A DNA stretch of 6,298 bases from JAYOFM01 sp038117225 (lineage in GTDB: Bacteria > Pseudomonadota > Alphaproteobacteria > Rhodospirillales > Casp-alpha2), in contig JAYOFM010000156.1 of assembly GCA_038117225.1 (NCBI GenBank), forward strand, positions 1 through 6,298, written 5' to 3'. The position numbers and the translations under genes are program-made. How positions within the stretch are numbered: position 1 is the stretch's first letter; every line of letters begins with the position of its first letter. Positions 1 through 5,700 of this stretch are shown piece by piece. The notes under the pieces were generated by a model. The model was not told the DNA's origin. It was given only the letters and a program-made list of their open reading frames with translations, and ran no database searches.

Positions 1-850
1 CGGCGACCAGGATGATCAGCGTCAGGATCAGGAACATGACGTTGCGTTCCACCTGGATGGCGTTAAAGAAACTGGCGTTGGCCTGCTGCCAGTCGTGCAC
101 CCGGCCGACATCTCTCATTGTCCGTGACAGGCGGAGTGCGACCTGCGGCGCCATGTCCGGGTCGTCGATAAAGACTTCCAGGTTACTGACGCCGGTGCCT
201 GTCTTGAAATAGGCCTGCGCGGACGCCAGCGGCAGAAAGATGAAATTGGCGTCGTACTCGTACATACCTATTTCGAACGTTGCGACGACCTTGAACGATC
301 GCAGCCGCGGCACCGTGCCGAAGGGCGTTATGTTTCCCTTGGGCGAGATCAGGGTCACCTTGTCACCGACACGCACGCCGAGTTTCTGTGCCAATCGGGT
401 GCCGATCATCGCCGTATCGTTGCCCTGGAAGGAGCCGAGTGAGCCAGCGCGAATGTTGGAAGACAGGATGTCGCGCTTTTCAATGTCGCTCCGTCGGAGT
501 CCGCGTACGAGACCGCCCTGGGCGACACTGTTCGCCGTGACCATGACCTGGCCTTCGACGAGCGGAGTCACCAGTCTGACTCCCGGCACGGCGGCGAGTT
601 CCTTGGCGACGTCGTCGTAGCCTTCCAGTGTTTGGCCTTCGCCATAAACGCTGAGGTGGCCATTGAGACCGAGAATGCGATCCAGAAGTTCCATGCGGAA
701 ACCGTTCATCACCGACATGACGATGATCAACGTCGCCACGCCAAGCGCGATTCCGAGCAACGAGAACCAGGCGATGACGGATATGAACCCTTCTTGCCGG
801 CGCGCCCGCAGGTAGCGCATGGCGACCATCCATTCGAAGGCTGAGAACAC
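1..850 (-). CDS. lolC: Lipoprotein-releasing ABC transporter permease, LolC/LolE family (3' end beyond the window)
   Basis: Inner-membrane permease that, with the ATPase LolD, extracts outer-membrane lipoproteins and hands them to the periplasmic chaperone LolA. The frame is open from a GTG at 848-850 to the left edge (283 codons seen; the family is about 415). An amphipathic N-terminus (EWMVAMRYLRARRQEGF) precedes the first membrane helix at about residues 21-46, then a periplasmic MacB-like domain to about 268, then the start of the second helix (residues 270-283). Residues 174-184 (ITPFGTVPRLR) match the hook segment by which E. coli LolC grips LolA, so I prefer LolC over LolE. Many alphaproteobacteria have one such permease, so the C/E letter is loose. 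The GTG start is chosen because AAAGGAA lies 6 bases upstream and the family N-terminus begins there; no ATG fits. It starts 15 bases after the DJ-1 gene. In relatives lolD usually follows, which would lie outside the window. Confidence 0.93.
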   Translation of the reverse strand, partial: MFSAFEWMVAMRYLRARRQEGFISVIAWFSLLGIALGVATLIIVMSVMNGFRMELLDRILGLNGHLSVYGEGQTLEGYDDVAKELAAVPGVRLVTPLVEGQVMVTANSVAQGGLVRGLRRSDIEKRDILSSNIRAGSLGSFQGNDTAMIGTRLAQKLGVRVGDKVTLISPKGNITPFGTVPRLRSFKVVATFEIGMYEYDANFIFLPLASAQAYFKTGTGVSNLEVFIDDPDMAPQVALRLSRTMRDVGRVHDWQQANASFFNAIQVERNVMFLILTLIILVA

Positions 851-856
851 AGAGCG

Positions 857-863
857 TTCCTTT
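857..863 (-). promoter_or_regulatory. Shine-Dalgarno site for the lolC GTG start
   Basis: On the minus strand AAAGGAA lies 6 bases before the GTG at 848-850, inside the 15-base gap after the DJ-1 stop codon. It is the strongest ribosome site in the window and decides the non-ATG start. It also lets lolC be translated independently of the gene before it. Confidence 0.75.
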
Positions 864-865
864 CG

Positions 866-1504
866 TCAGCGCTTAGTCTTGTTGAGCCCGGCGCGCCAAC
901 GGTCCACCCGCTCGGGCGGTGCCGTGCCGATGCGGCCGGCGTCAAACGGTGGTTCGGGGGCGTATTCAATGCCTAACTGTATGGTCTTAGCGATCTCCTC
1001 GCCGGCTTCAAGCGCGGCGAGCGTCAGGGCCATATCAATTCCGGAGGAAACTCCGGCTGCGGTGATCACCTTGCCGTCACGAACGACCCGTTCGGTCGTC
1101 GGCTTGGCACCGTATTCTTCCTCCAACACCCGCATGGCGCGCCAATGTGTTGTTGCGGGTAAACCGCGCAACACCCCCGCCCCCCCGAGGATCAGTGCTC
1201 CGGTGCAAACGGAGGTGGTCCAGCGGGTGTTCGCATGGCATGCGTTGACCCAGTCGGTGATCGCTGAATCTTCCGCCGCCGCATCCGCGCCGCCACCACC
1301 CGGCACGACGAGAATATTTGGTGCGGACACTTGATCGAGGGTGAAATCGGCCGCCACACCCAGCATTCCCGAACGATCGCGATAGGTTCTTTTTTCCTTG
1401 GCGACGAATTTTACGTTCGCGTCCGGCAAGTTTTGCAACACCGCGTAGGGACCGACCGCATCCAAATGAGTGATGCCGTCGAACAGCAGGAAAGCGATTT
1501 CCAT
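866..1504 (-). CDS. DJ-1/PfpI family protein, isonitrile hydratase-like
   Basis: Soluble 212-residue protein of the class I glutamine amidotransferase-like (DJ-1/PfpI) fold. Family landmarks are in order: an N-terminal strand and turn with Asp15 (FDGITHLDAVGP), the PGGGG turn at 68-72, and the nucleophile elbow SVCTGA with Cys100-Thr101, followed by ATTHW at 117-121. Asp15, Cys100 and Thr101 match the Asp17, Cys101 and Thr102 reported for Pseudomonas isonitrile hydratase (InhA), which hydrates isonitriles to N-substituted formamides. The same subgroup includes the N-terminal domains of AraC-type regulators, but there is no helix-turn-helix here. Function is by similarity only; the substrate may differ. 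The ATG at 1504 is chosen because it starts the family beta strand (MEIAFLLFDG). The frame stays open to an ATG at 1636, but those 44 codons overlap the 3' end of proS and look like no protein. It starts 11 bases after proS with a weak ribosome site, so translational coupling is likely. Confidence 0.88.
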   Translation of the reverse strand: MEIAFLLFDGITHLDAVGPYAVLQNLPDANVKFVAKEKRTYRDRSGMLGVAADFTLDQVSAPNILVVPGGGGADAAAEDSAITDWVNACHANTRWTTSVCTGALILGGAGVLRGLPATTHWRAMRVLEEEYGAKPTTERVVRDGKVITAAGVSSGIDMALTLAALEAGEEIAKTIQLGIEYAPEPPFDAGRIGTAPPERVDRWRAGLNKTKR

Positions 1505-1515
1505 GGGTTGGCCCG

Positions 1516-2826
1516 TCAGCCCGTCAGCCGCGCCAGGGCGGACTCGATACTCAGTTCCTCGCGCTCGCCGGACTTGCGATTTTTCAGTTCCGCGATCCCG
1601 GCCTTGAGCCCACGCGGACCGACGATCAGCTGCCAAGGCAGGCCGATCAGGTCCATGGTCGCGAACTTGGCGCCGGCGCGGTCGTCGCGATCATCGTGTA
1701 GGACTTCGACGCCTGCGGCCACCAATTTACGATGCAGGTCATCGCAAGCGGCTGTGCAAGCGTCATCCGTCGCCTTGAGATTGATCAGGCCGACCTTGAA
1801 CGGCGCTACCGCTTCGGGCCAGATGATGCCGTCGTCATCGTGCGAGGCTTCAATGATGGCGCCGACAAGGCGCGAGACACCGATCCCGTAGGATCCCATT
1901 TCAACGGCCACATCCTTGCCATCGGGCCCTGTCACGGTGGCACCGAAAGGGTCGGAATACTTGGTACCAAAATAGAAGATATGGCCGACCTCGATCCCCC
2001 GCGCGGTGACGAGATCATCACCGAGCTCGCCTTCTTTCGCGGGATCGTGTTCATCATCGGCGGCGGCGTAAAATGTCGTCCAATCATCGACCATGGGCTG
2101 TAGGTCGCTATCCCAATCGACGTCATCCGGCACGCTCATTTCAAGAATCTTTTTGTGGCAGAACACCTGGGTTTCGCCAGTGTCCGCCAAAACGACGAAT
2201 TCATGGCTCATGTCGCCGCCGATCGGGCCCGATTCGGCGCGCATGGGGATCGCTTTCAATCCCATGCGGGCATACGTCTTTAGATAGGAGATGAAGAATT
2301 TGTTGTAGGAACGCCGAGCCGCCTCCTTGTCAATGTCGAACGAATAGGCGTCTTTCATCAAGAATTCTCGGCCCCGCATGATGCCAAAGCGCGGGCGCAC
2401 CTCGTCGCGGAACTTCCATTGAATGTGATAGAGCAATTTCGGAACGTCACGATAGCTGCGGCAGGACGCTTGGAATATCTCGGTGATTTGTTCTTCGTTC
2501 GTGGGGCCGTAAAGCATGTCACGGTCATGCCGATCGCGAATACGCAGCATTTCCGGGCCATAAGCGTCGTAGCGACCGCTCTGGCGCCAAAGATCGGCGG
2601 GCTGGATCGTCGGCATGAGAACCTGCTGGCACCCCATGGCGTCCTGTTCCTCGCGCACGATGGCGTCGATCTTCTCCAGGACCTTGAACCCCATGGGCAG
2701 CCAGGAGTAGATGCCGGCACTGGATTGGCGGATCATACCGGCACGTAGCATCAGCCGATGCGAGACAATCTCAGCCTCTGCCGGATTTTCCCTCAGTGTC
2801 GGCAGTAAATAGCGGGACATGCGCAT
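1516..2826 (-). CDS. proS: Proline-tRNA ligase, short alphaproteobacterial type
   Basis: Cytoplasmic class II aminoacyl-tRNA synthetase joining proline to tRNA-Pro at the expense of ATP. The 436 residues contain the class II catalytic core: motif 2 with the FRxE box at 139-142 and the following RGREFLMKDAYSF, and motif 3 at 311-326 (GSYGIGVSRLVG). A C-terminal anticodon-binding domain starts near 340 and includes VGPRGLKAG. The segment between motifs 2 and 3 (about 206-280) is only some 70 residues, against roughly 180 in the E. coli enzyme, so the full INS editing domain is absent. The ATG at 2826 (MRMSRYLLPTLRENP) is chosen because homologs start at this sequence; the ATG at 2820 is an alternative. 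An in-frame ATG at 2898 lies within the likely promoter and adds 24 unrelated residues. A weak AGG lies 10 bases upstream. It leads the run proS, DJ-1 gene, lolC. Confidence 0.97.
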   Translation of the reverse strand: MRMSRYLLPTLRENPAEAEIVSHRLMLRAGMIRQSSAGIYSWLPMGFKVLEKIDAIVREEQDAMGCQQVLMPTIQPADLWRQSGRYDAYGPEMLRIRDRHDRDMLYGPTNEEQITEIFQASCRSYRDVPKLLYHIQWKFRDEVRPRFGIMRGREFLMKDAYSFDIDKEAARRSYNKFFISYLKTYARMGLKAIPMRAESGPIGGDMSHEFVVLADTGETQVFCHKKILEMSVPDDVDWDSDLQPMVDDWTTFYAAADDEHDPAKEGELGDDLVTARGIEVGHIFYFGTKYSDPFGATVTGPDGKDVAVEMGSYGIGVSRLVGAIIEASHDDDGIIWPEAVAPFKVGLINLKATDDACTAACDDLHRKLVAAGVEVLHDDRDDRAGAKFATMDLIGLPWQLIVGPRGLKAGIAELKNRKSGEREELSIESALARLTG

Positions 2827-2862
2827 GGCTGTGGGACCTGGTTCCGAGTGGGGATAGGGGGA

Positions 2863-2940
2863 ATCACGTGGCGCTGAATGTAGGCGATGGCGCGACACCC
2901 TTCAACCGCTCCGCTTTCGAATGTAGGCTTGCGATCACGT
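2863..2940. repeat. Paired short direct repeats in the divergent proS/permease intergenic region
   Basis: GAATGTAGGC occurs at 2876-2885 and 2919-2928, 43 bases apart, close to four helical turns. ATCACGT occurs outside them at 2863-2869 and 2934-2940, so the order is 7-mer, 10-mer, 10-mer, 7-mer, with gaps of 6 and 5 bases between each 7-mer and its neighbouring 10-mer. The left 10-mer covers the proposed -10 of proS. This may be a regulator site shared by the two divergent genes, but the function is inferred and chance is possible. Confidence 0.35.
2877..2905 (-). promoter_or_regulatory. Candidate sigma-70-type promoter for proS
   Basis: On the minus strand TTGAAG (2900-2905) and TACATT (2877-2882) are separated by exactly 17 bases, resembling the -35 and -10 consensus (four matches of six each). 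Transcription would start near 2870 and give a leader of about 44 bases before the proS ATG at 2826. No comparably good plus-strand promoter for the permease was found; TTCAAC (2901-2906) with TAGGCT (2924-2929), also 17 apart, is a poor candidate. Confidence 0.45.
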
Positions 2941-2960
2941 CGGCAAAAATTGGGGGCGGC

Positions 2961-4250
2961 ATGCTCAATAAATTGTTCGGACTCGAGCAGCATGGCACGG
3001 CCGTGCGAACGGAACTTGTTGCCGGTGCAACAACCTTCCTGACGATGGCCTACATCGTCTTCGTCAATCCGCAGATCCTGGCGCAGGCGGGTATGGATCA
3101 CGGGGCGGTATTCGTTGCGACTTGCCTCGCCGCGGCCATCGGCACGGCGATTATGGGTGTACTGGCCAACTATCCGATCGCCTTGGCGCCCGGTATGGGC
3201 TTGAACGCTTATTTTACCTTCGGTGTTGTCCTCGGCATGGGACATACGTGGCAGGTTGGTTTGGGCGCTGTGTTTATTTCCGGTGTCCTATTCGTCATCC
3301 TCAGCGTGCTGCCGGTGCGCGAATGGATCATCAACGCCATCCCGCGCGGCCTGAAGATCGCCATATCCGCGGGTATTGGCATGTTTCTCGCCATTATCGG
3401 ACTCAAGAATGCCGGGATCGTCATCGACCATCCGGCGACCCTGGTCACCATGGGCGATCTCGCGCGCCCTGAACCGATCCTCGCCAGCCTGGGTTTTATC
3501 GCGATCGCCGTGCTGGTTGCGCGCAAGGTTCCAGGCGCCATCCTTATCGTCGTCCTCGCACTGACCGGGGTCAGTATTACGCTTGGTCTGGTCACCGGAG
3601 GCGGCATTGTCTCCATGCCCCCTTCCCTGGTGCCGACATTCGCTCAGATGGATATCGCCGGCGCCATGCAGGTTGGTCTTGTGGTCGTCGTTTTTGCCTT
3701 CTTGTTCGTCGACTTGTTCGACACGGCCGGGACCTTGGTCGGGCTAGCGCATCGGGCGGGCTTGCTGGATGCTGACGGTCGGTTGCCGCGGTTGAAAAAG
3801 GCATTACTGGCCGACAGCACCGCGACGATGGCTGGCGCCGTTCTCGGTACGTCGACGACGACCAGTTATATCGAGAGCGCGGCCGGCATCAACGCAGGGG
3901 GACGCACCGGGCTGACCGCCGTTACCACGGCGGCACTATTCCTCATTTGCCTGTTCTTCTCACCACTGGCGGCGCTGGTGCCGGCACACGCCACGGCACC
4001 GGCATTGGTTTTTGTCGCCTGTTTAATGGTGCGAGGCCTGGCGGAGATCGACTGGGACGACATTACGGAGGTCGCCCCCGCCGTCGTAACCGCCATTGCC
4101 ATGCCGTTGACGTTCTCAATCGCCACCGGAATCGGCTTTGGTTTCATCACGTTCGTCGCCGTCAAATACCTCGCGGGCCGCGCCGATGAGGTGGGGGCGG
4201 CCACGACGCTCATCGCCGTTGCCTTCATCCTCAAATTCGCTATGATCTGA
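2961..4250 (+). CDS. NCS2-family purine permease, AzgA-type (hypoxanthine/guanine/adenine uptake)
   Basis: Inner-membrane, proton-coupled nucleobase transporter of the AzgA-like branch of NCS2, which includes PbuG and E. coli AdeP/GhxP. The 429 residues are nearly all hydrophobic helices, fitting the 14-segment family fold. Signatures: FLTMAYI with VNPQIL at 26-40, APGMGLNAYF at 76-85, the substrate-site segment DLFDTAGTLVG at 251-261, and GTSTTTSYIESAAGI at 296-310 with the conserved Glu305. Members carry adenine or guanine/hypoxanthine; which one cannot be told here. The ATG at 2961 is chosen because homologs begin MLNKLFGLxxxxT and TGGGGG lies 4 bases upstream. The frame runs back to an ATG at 2796, inside proS, but those 55 residues have no family character. 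It is the only plus-strand gene, divergent from proS and convergent with tag, and has its own terminator, so it is transcribed alone. No purine-metabolism gene is adjacent. Confidence 0.95.
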   Translation: MLNKLFGLEQHGTAVRTELVAGATTFLTMAYIVFVNPQILAQAGMDHGAVFVATCLAAAIGTAIMGVLANYPIALAPGMGLNAYFTFGVVLGMGHTWQVGLGAVFISGVLFVILSVLPVREWIINAIPRGLKIAISAGIGMFLAIIGLKNAGIVIDHPATLVTMGDLARPEPILASLGFIAIAVLVARKVPGAILIVVLALTGVSITLGLVTGGGIVSMPPSLVPTFAQMDIAGAMQVGLVVVVFAFLFVDLFDTAGTLVGLAHRAGLLDADGRLPRLKKALLADSTATMAGAVLGTSTTTSYIESAAGINAGGRTGLTAVTTAALFLICLFFSPLAALVPAHATAPALVFVACLMVRGLAEIDWDDITEVAPAVVTAIAMPLTFSIATGIGFGFITFVAVKYLAGRADEVGAATTLIAVAFILKFAMI

Positions 4251-4253
4251 CCG

Positions 4254-4298
4254 CTCGAAATTGGCAGTGCCCGCAAAGGGATGGGTGCCGTTTTCGAG
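4254..4298 (+). other. Long stem-loop in the 3' untranslated region of the purine permease
   Basis: Three bases after the permease stop, 4254-4266 (CTCGAAATTGGCA) pairs with 4286-4298 (TGCCGTTTTCGAG). That is 13 base pairs with one T-T mismatch and one G-T wobble, around a 19-base loop that itself holds CCC/GGG. No T tract follows, so it is not a terminator by itself. It could protect the mRNA 3' end or be part of a small RNA ending at the terminator at 4387-4417. Confidence 0.5.
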
Positions 4299-4340
4299 TT
4301 CGGACCGAAATTCGGCTCGAGTTCTGGGAGGAACGAAACA

Positions 4341-4370
4341 ATAAAAATCAGGCGCCGGAAATATTTCCTG
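4341..4370 (-). terminator. Weak candidate terminator for the tag transcript
   Basis: On the minus strand, about 50 bases past the tag stop, CAGG (4367-4370 on the plus strand) can pair with CCTG (4349-4352), and ATTTTTAT follows directly. The stem is only 4 base pairs, though the palindrome GGAAATATTTCC (4357-4368) could form an alternative hairpin. Included because no better minus-strand terminator exists between tag and the permease. Confidence 0.25.
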
Positions 4371-4386
4371 GACGCAAAGCTTACGC

Positions 4387-4417
4387 GAACAGGGCTAAGG
4401 CTCTGTTCCTTTTTTTG
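4387..4417 (+). terminator. Intrinsic (Rho-independent) terminator of the purine permease
   Basis: GAACAGGGC (4387-4395) pairs with GCTCTGTTC (4400-4408) to give a 9-base-pair stem with one G-T wobble and a TAAG loop, followed by a C and eight Ts (4410-4417). This is a textbook terminator on the plus strand. On the minus strand no T tract follows, so it would not end the tag transcript. It stops 3 bases short of the tag stop codon, leaving a permease 3' untranslated region of about 165 bases. Confidence 0.9.
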
Positions 4418-4420
4418 GGA

Positions 4421-4987
4421 TTACGCGTAGAAGTCCGCGTCGACGGACATCCACGCTGGATTGACGGCGGCGATCTTCTCATGGATGGGGCAGGTNNNNN
4501 NNNNNGTTTGATCGTGAGCACCCGGCAGATAACCAATGCTCATGAGAAACTCACCAGTGATCTCGCCGCCAGTGAATTTGAATGTCTTTTTAAATAATTT
4601 CACCCAATCCGCCTTGATGAGCGGATGCTGCGCGGCAATCCAATTGTCGAAGCCGCCGTCGCTGGCACCAAAACCTTGGATAACGCACGCGTTGTGGATA
4701 ATCGCGTGAACCTTCAACCGATTGCGAATAATTCCGGCATTGGCAAGCAAGCGCGTGACATCTGCATCGCCATAGGCGGCAACTTTATCGACGTCGAACC
4801 CATCAAATGCGGAGAATGTCGCCGCGCGTTTCTTCAGGACCGTCAGCCAAGACAGGCCGGCCTGGAATATCTCAAGCGCGAGACGTTCGAACAGTACCGC
4901 TTCATCGACGGTCGGAAAGCCGTATTCGGTTTCATGATATGGCCCGTGCCATTCGTGTCCGGGCGCGGAGTCGCAATAGCTGCTCAT
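4421..4987 (-). CDS. tag: DNA-3-methyladenine glycosylase I (interrupted by an N gap)
   Basis: Base-excision repair enzyme that cuts 3-methyladenine from alkylated DNA. It is a helix-hairpin-helix-fold protein with a structural zinc. Compared with E. coli Tag, the zinc ligands Cys4 and His17 are Cys5 and His18 here, the base-pocket residues Tyr16, Glu38 and Trp46 are Tyr17, Glu39 and Trp47, and QAGLSWLTVLKKR (42-54) is almost identical. AGIIRNRLKVHAII covers the helix-hairpin-helix region. The second zinc pair (His175, Cys179 in E. coli) lies in GAHDQ...TCPIH and is split by ten Ns at 4496-4505. As written the frame is kept and gives 188 residues; the true protein is probably 184 (see findings). 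It starts 10 bases after DUF1467, with only a distant AGGGA as ribosome site, so coupled translation is likely. It is the last gene of the run from rnj and converges on the permease. No alkylation-response gene (ada, alkB) is adjacent. Confidence 0.95.
   Translation of the reverse strand: MSSYCDSAPGHEWHGPYHETEYGFPTVDEAVLFERLALEIFQAGLSWLTVLKKRAATFSAFDGFDVDKVAAYGDADVTRLLANAGIIRNRLKVHAIIHNACVIQGFGASDGGFDNWIAAQHPLIKADWVKLFKKTFKFTGGEITGEFLMSIGYLPGAHDQXXXXTCPIHEKIAAVNPAWMSVDADFYA
4496..4505. other. Assembly gap (ten Ns) inside tag
   Basis: Ten consecutive Ns, the usual placeholder for a scaffold join. The bases read GGT before it (4493-4495) and GT after it (4506-4507), so the two contig ends share GT. 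Confidence 0.98.
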
Positions 4988-4997
4988 GTCAGTGTCG

Positions 4998-5246
4998 TTA
5001 TTCCCTGAGCGAAATCAGGCCGGCGTCCCAGGCAAAATAAACGATCGCAAAGATGATCGCCGAAATAATCGTGGTCGCCACGAGCTTGATCAATAATTGC
5101 GGCCGTACCGGTGCGCCGTGATCTTGGCCCGGCTGCAGTTCATCGGGATCCGGCCTGCGTACACCCCACGGCAACACCATGAAGATGACCATCCACCAGA
5201 TGACAAAATAGATGGCGAAGCCGGTGACCAGATCAAAAGTGGTCAT
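4998..5246 (-). CDS. DUF1467 family small membrane protein
   Basis: Protein of 82 residues and unknown function. Helix one is at about residues 7-27 (VTGFAIYFVIWWMVIFMVLPW), then a charged 25-residue loop (GVRRPDPDELQPGQDHGAPVR), helix two at about 53-73 and a short charged tail. This hairpin, with the IWWMVIFMVLPWGVR pattern, is typical of DUF1467, a family I know mainly from alphaproteobacteria, often between the epimerase and proS. The ATG at 5246 has an AGGTG ribosome site 8 bases upstream; that site overlaps the stop codon of mce, so the two are probably translated together. Positive residues after helix one and the inside-positive rule suggest a cytoplasmic loop. The recurrent neighbours hint at a role in a common process, but none is known. 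Confidence 0.85.
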   Translation of the reverse strand: MTTFDLVTGFAIYFVIWWMVIFMVLPWGVRRPDPDELQPGQDHGAPVRPQLLIKLVATTIISAIIFAIVYFAWDAGLISLRE

Positions 5247-5257
5247 GATCGGTACAC

Positions 5258-5662
5258 CTAGGCTTGCTCAAGCTCGACGAGGGTACCCGTGAAATCCTTT
5301 GGATGTAGAAACAGGACCGGCTTGCCGTGTGCGCCGATCTTCGGCTCGCCATCGCCGAGTACGCGGGCGCCCTGCCCCTTCAAGCGATCTCGCGCGGCGT
5401 GAATGTCATCTACCTCGTAGCAGACGTGATGCATCCCGCCAGATGGGTTTTTCTCCAGAAACGCAGCGATCGGCGAGCCTTCGCCCAGGGGATGCAGCAG
5501 TTCGATCTTCGTATTCGGCAGTTCGACGAAGACGACGGTGACGCCATGATCCGGCTCAGGCTGCGGCGCGGAGACCGTTGCCCCTAGCGCATCGCGATAC
5601 AACGCGGCCGCGGCGTCCAGGTCAGGAACGGCGATGGCGACGTGGTTGAGACGTCCAATCAT
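5258..5662 (-). CDS. mce: Methylmalonyl-CoA epimerase
   Basis: Metal-dependent enzyme of the vicinal oxygen chelate (glyoxalase) superfamily. It interconverts (2R)- and (2S)-methylmalonyl-CoA, linking propionyl-CoA carboxylase to methylmalonyl-CoA mutase. The 134 residues are two VOC modules: NHVAIAVPDLDAAAALYRDALG at 6-27 and GGMHHVCYEVDDIHAA at 75-90. Expected metal ligands are His7, His79 (the second His of MHHV), Glu54 in the KIELL strand (the position is Gln or Glu in the family) and Glu130 in LVELEQA. KIGAHGKPVLFLHPKDFTGTLVELEQA closely resembles the mitochondrial enzyme's C-terminus, which sets it apart from generic glyoxalases. The ATG at 5662 starts the first strand; GAGG lies 11 bases upstream. 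It sits 38 bases after rnj and 11 before DUF1467. No mutase or carboxylase gene is in the window. Confidence 0.95.
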   Translation of the reverse strand: MIGRLNHVAIAVPDLDAAAALYRDALGATVSAPQPEPDHGVTVVFVELPNTKIELLHPLGEGSPIAAFLEKNPSGGMHHVCYEVDDIHAARDRLKGQGARVLGDGEPKIGAHGKPVLFLHPKDFTGTLVELEQA

Positions 5663-5700
5663 TGAAAAGCGGGCCTCGTGTCAGGTGTTGGATAGAGCTT

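Noticed and set aside
480..833. Minus-strand open frame of 117 codons starting with an ATG near the lolC start.
   Set aside because: It is the wrong frame: Arg-rich and low-complexity. The lolC frame starting at the GTG at 850 gives a continuous family-like protein through the same bases.
1331..1891. Plus-strand open frame of 186 codons opposite the DJ-1 gene and the 3' end of proS.
   Set aside because: It is antisense to two well-recognised genes, its translation resembles no protein family and is Ser/Arg-rich, as antisense frames of G+C-rich genes often are.
2842..2861. G-rich stretch on the plus strand as a possible G-quadruplex.
   Set aside because: Only three runs reach three or more Gs in a short space; a standard four-run motif is missing.
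2796..2960. N-terminal extension of the purine permease from an ATG at 2796.
   Set aside because: It would overlap the proS start on the other strand, adds 55 residues without membrane or family character, and the ATG at 2961 has a good ribosome site and the family N-terminus.
2827..2960. Purine riboswitch upstream of the permease.
   Set aside because: No three-way-junction layout with the conserved loop sequences could be found, and such riboswitches are mainly known from Firmicutes.
4381..4427. TTACGCG present at 4381-4387 and 4421-4427 flanking the terminator, like a target-site duplication.
   Set aside because: Seven bases around a 33-base segment holding only a terminator; there is no mobile element, and the right copy is the 3' end of the tag coding sequence.
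4625..5008. Plus-strand open frame of 127 codons opposite tag.
   Set aside because: Tag residues are conserved on the other strand across the whole stretch, and the frame lacks a ribosome site and any family resemblance.
5663..5700. Separate promoter or terminator between rnj and mce.
   Set aside because: The 38 bases contain no hairpin with a T tract and no recognisable -35/-10 pair; only a GAGG ribosome site for mce is evident.
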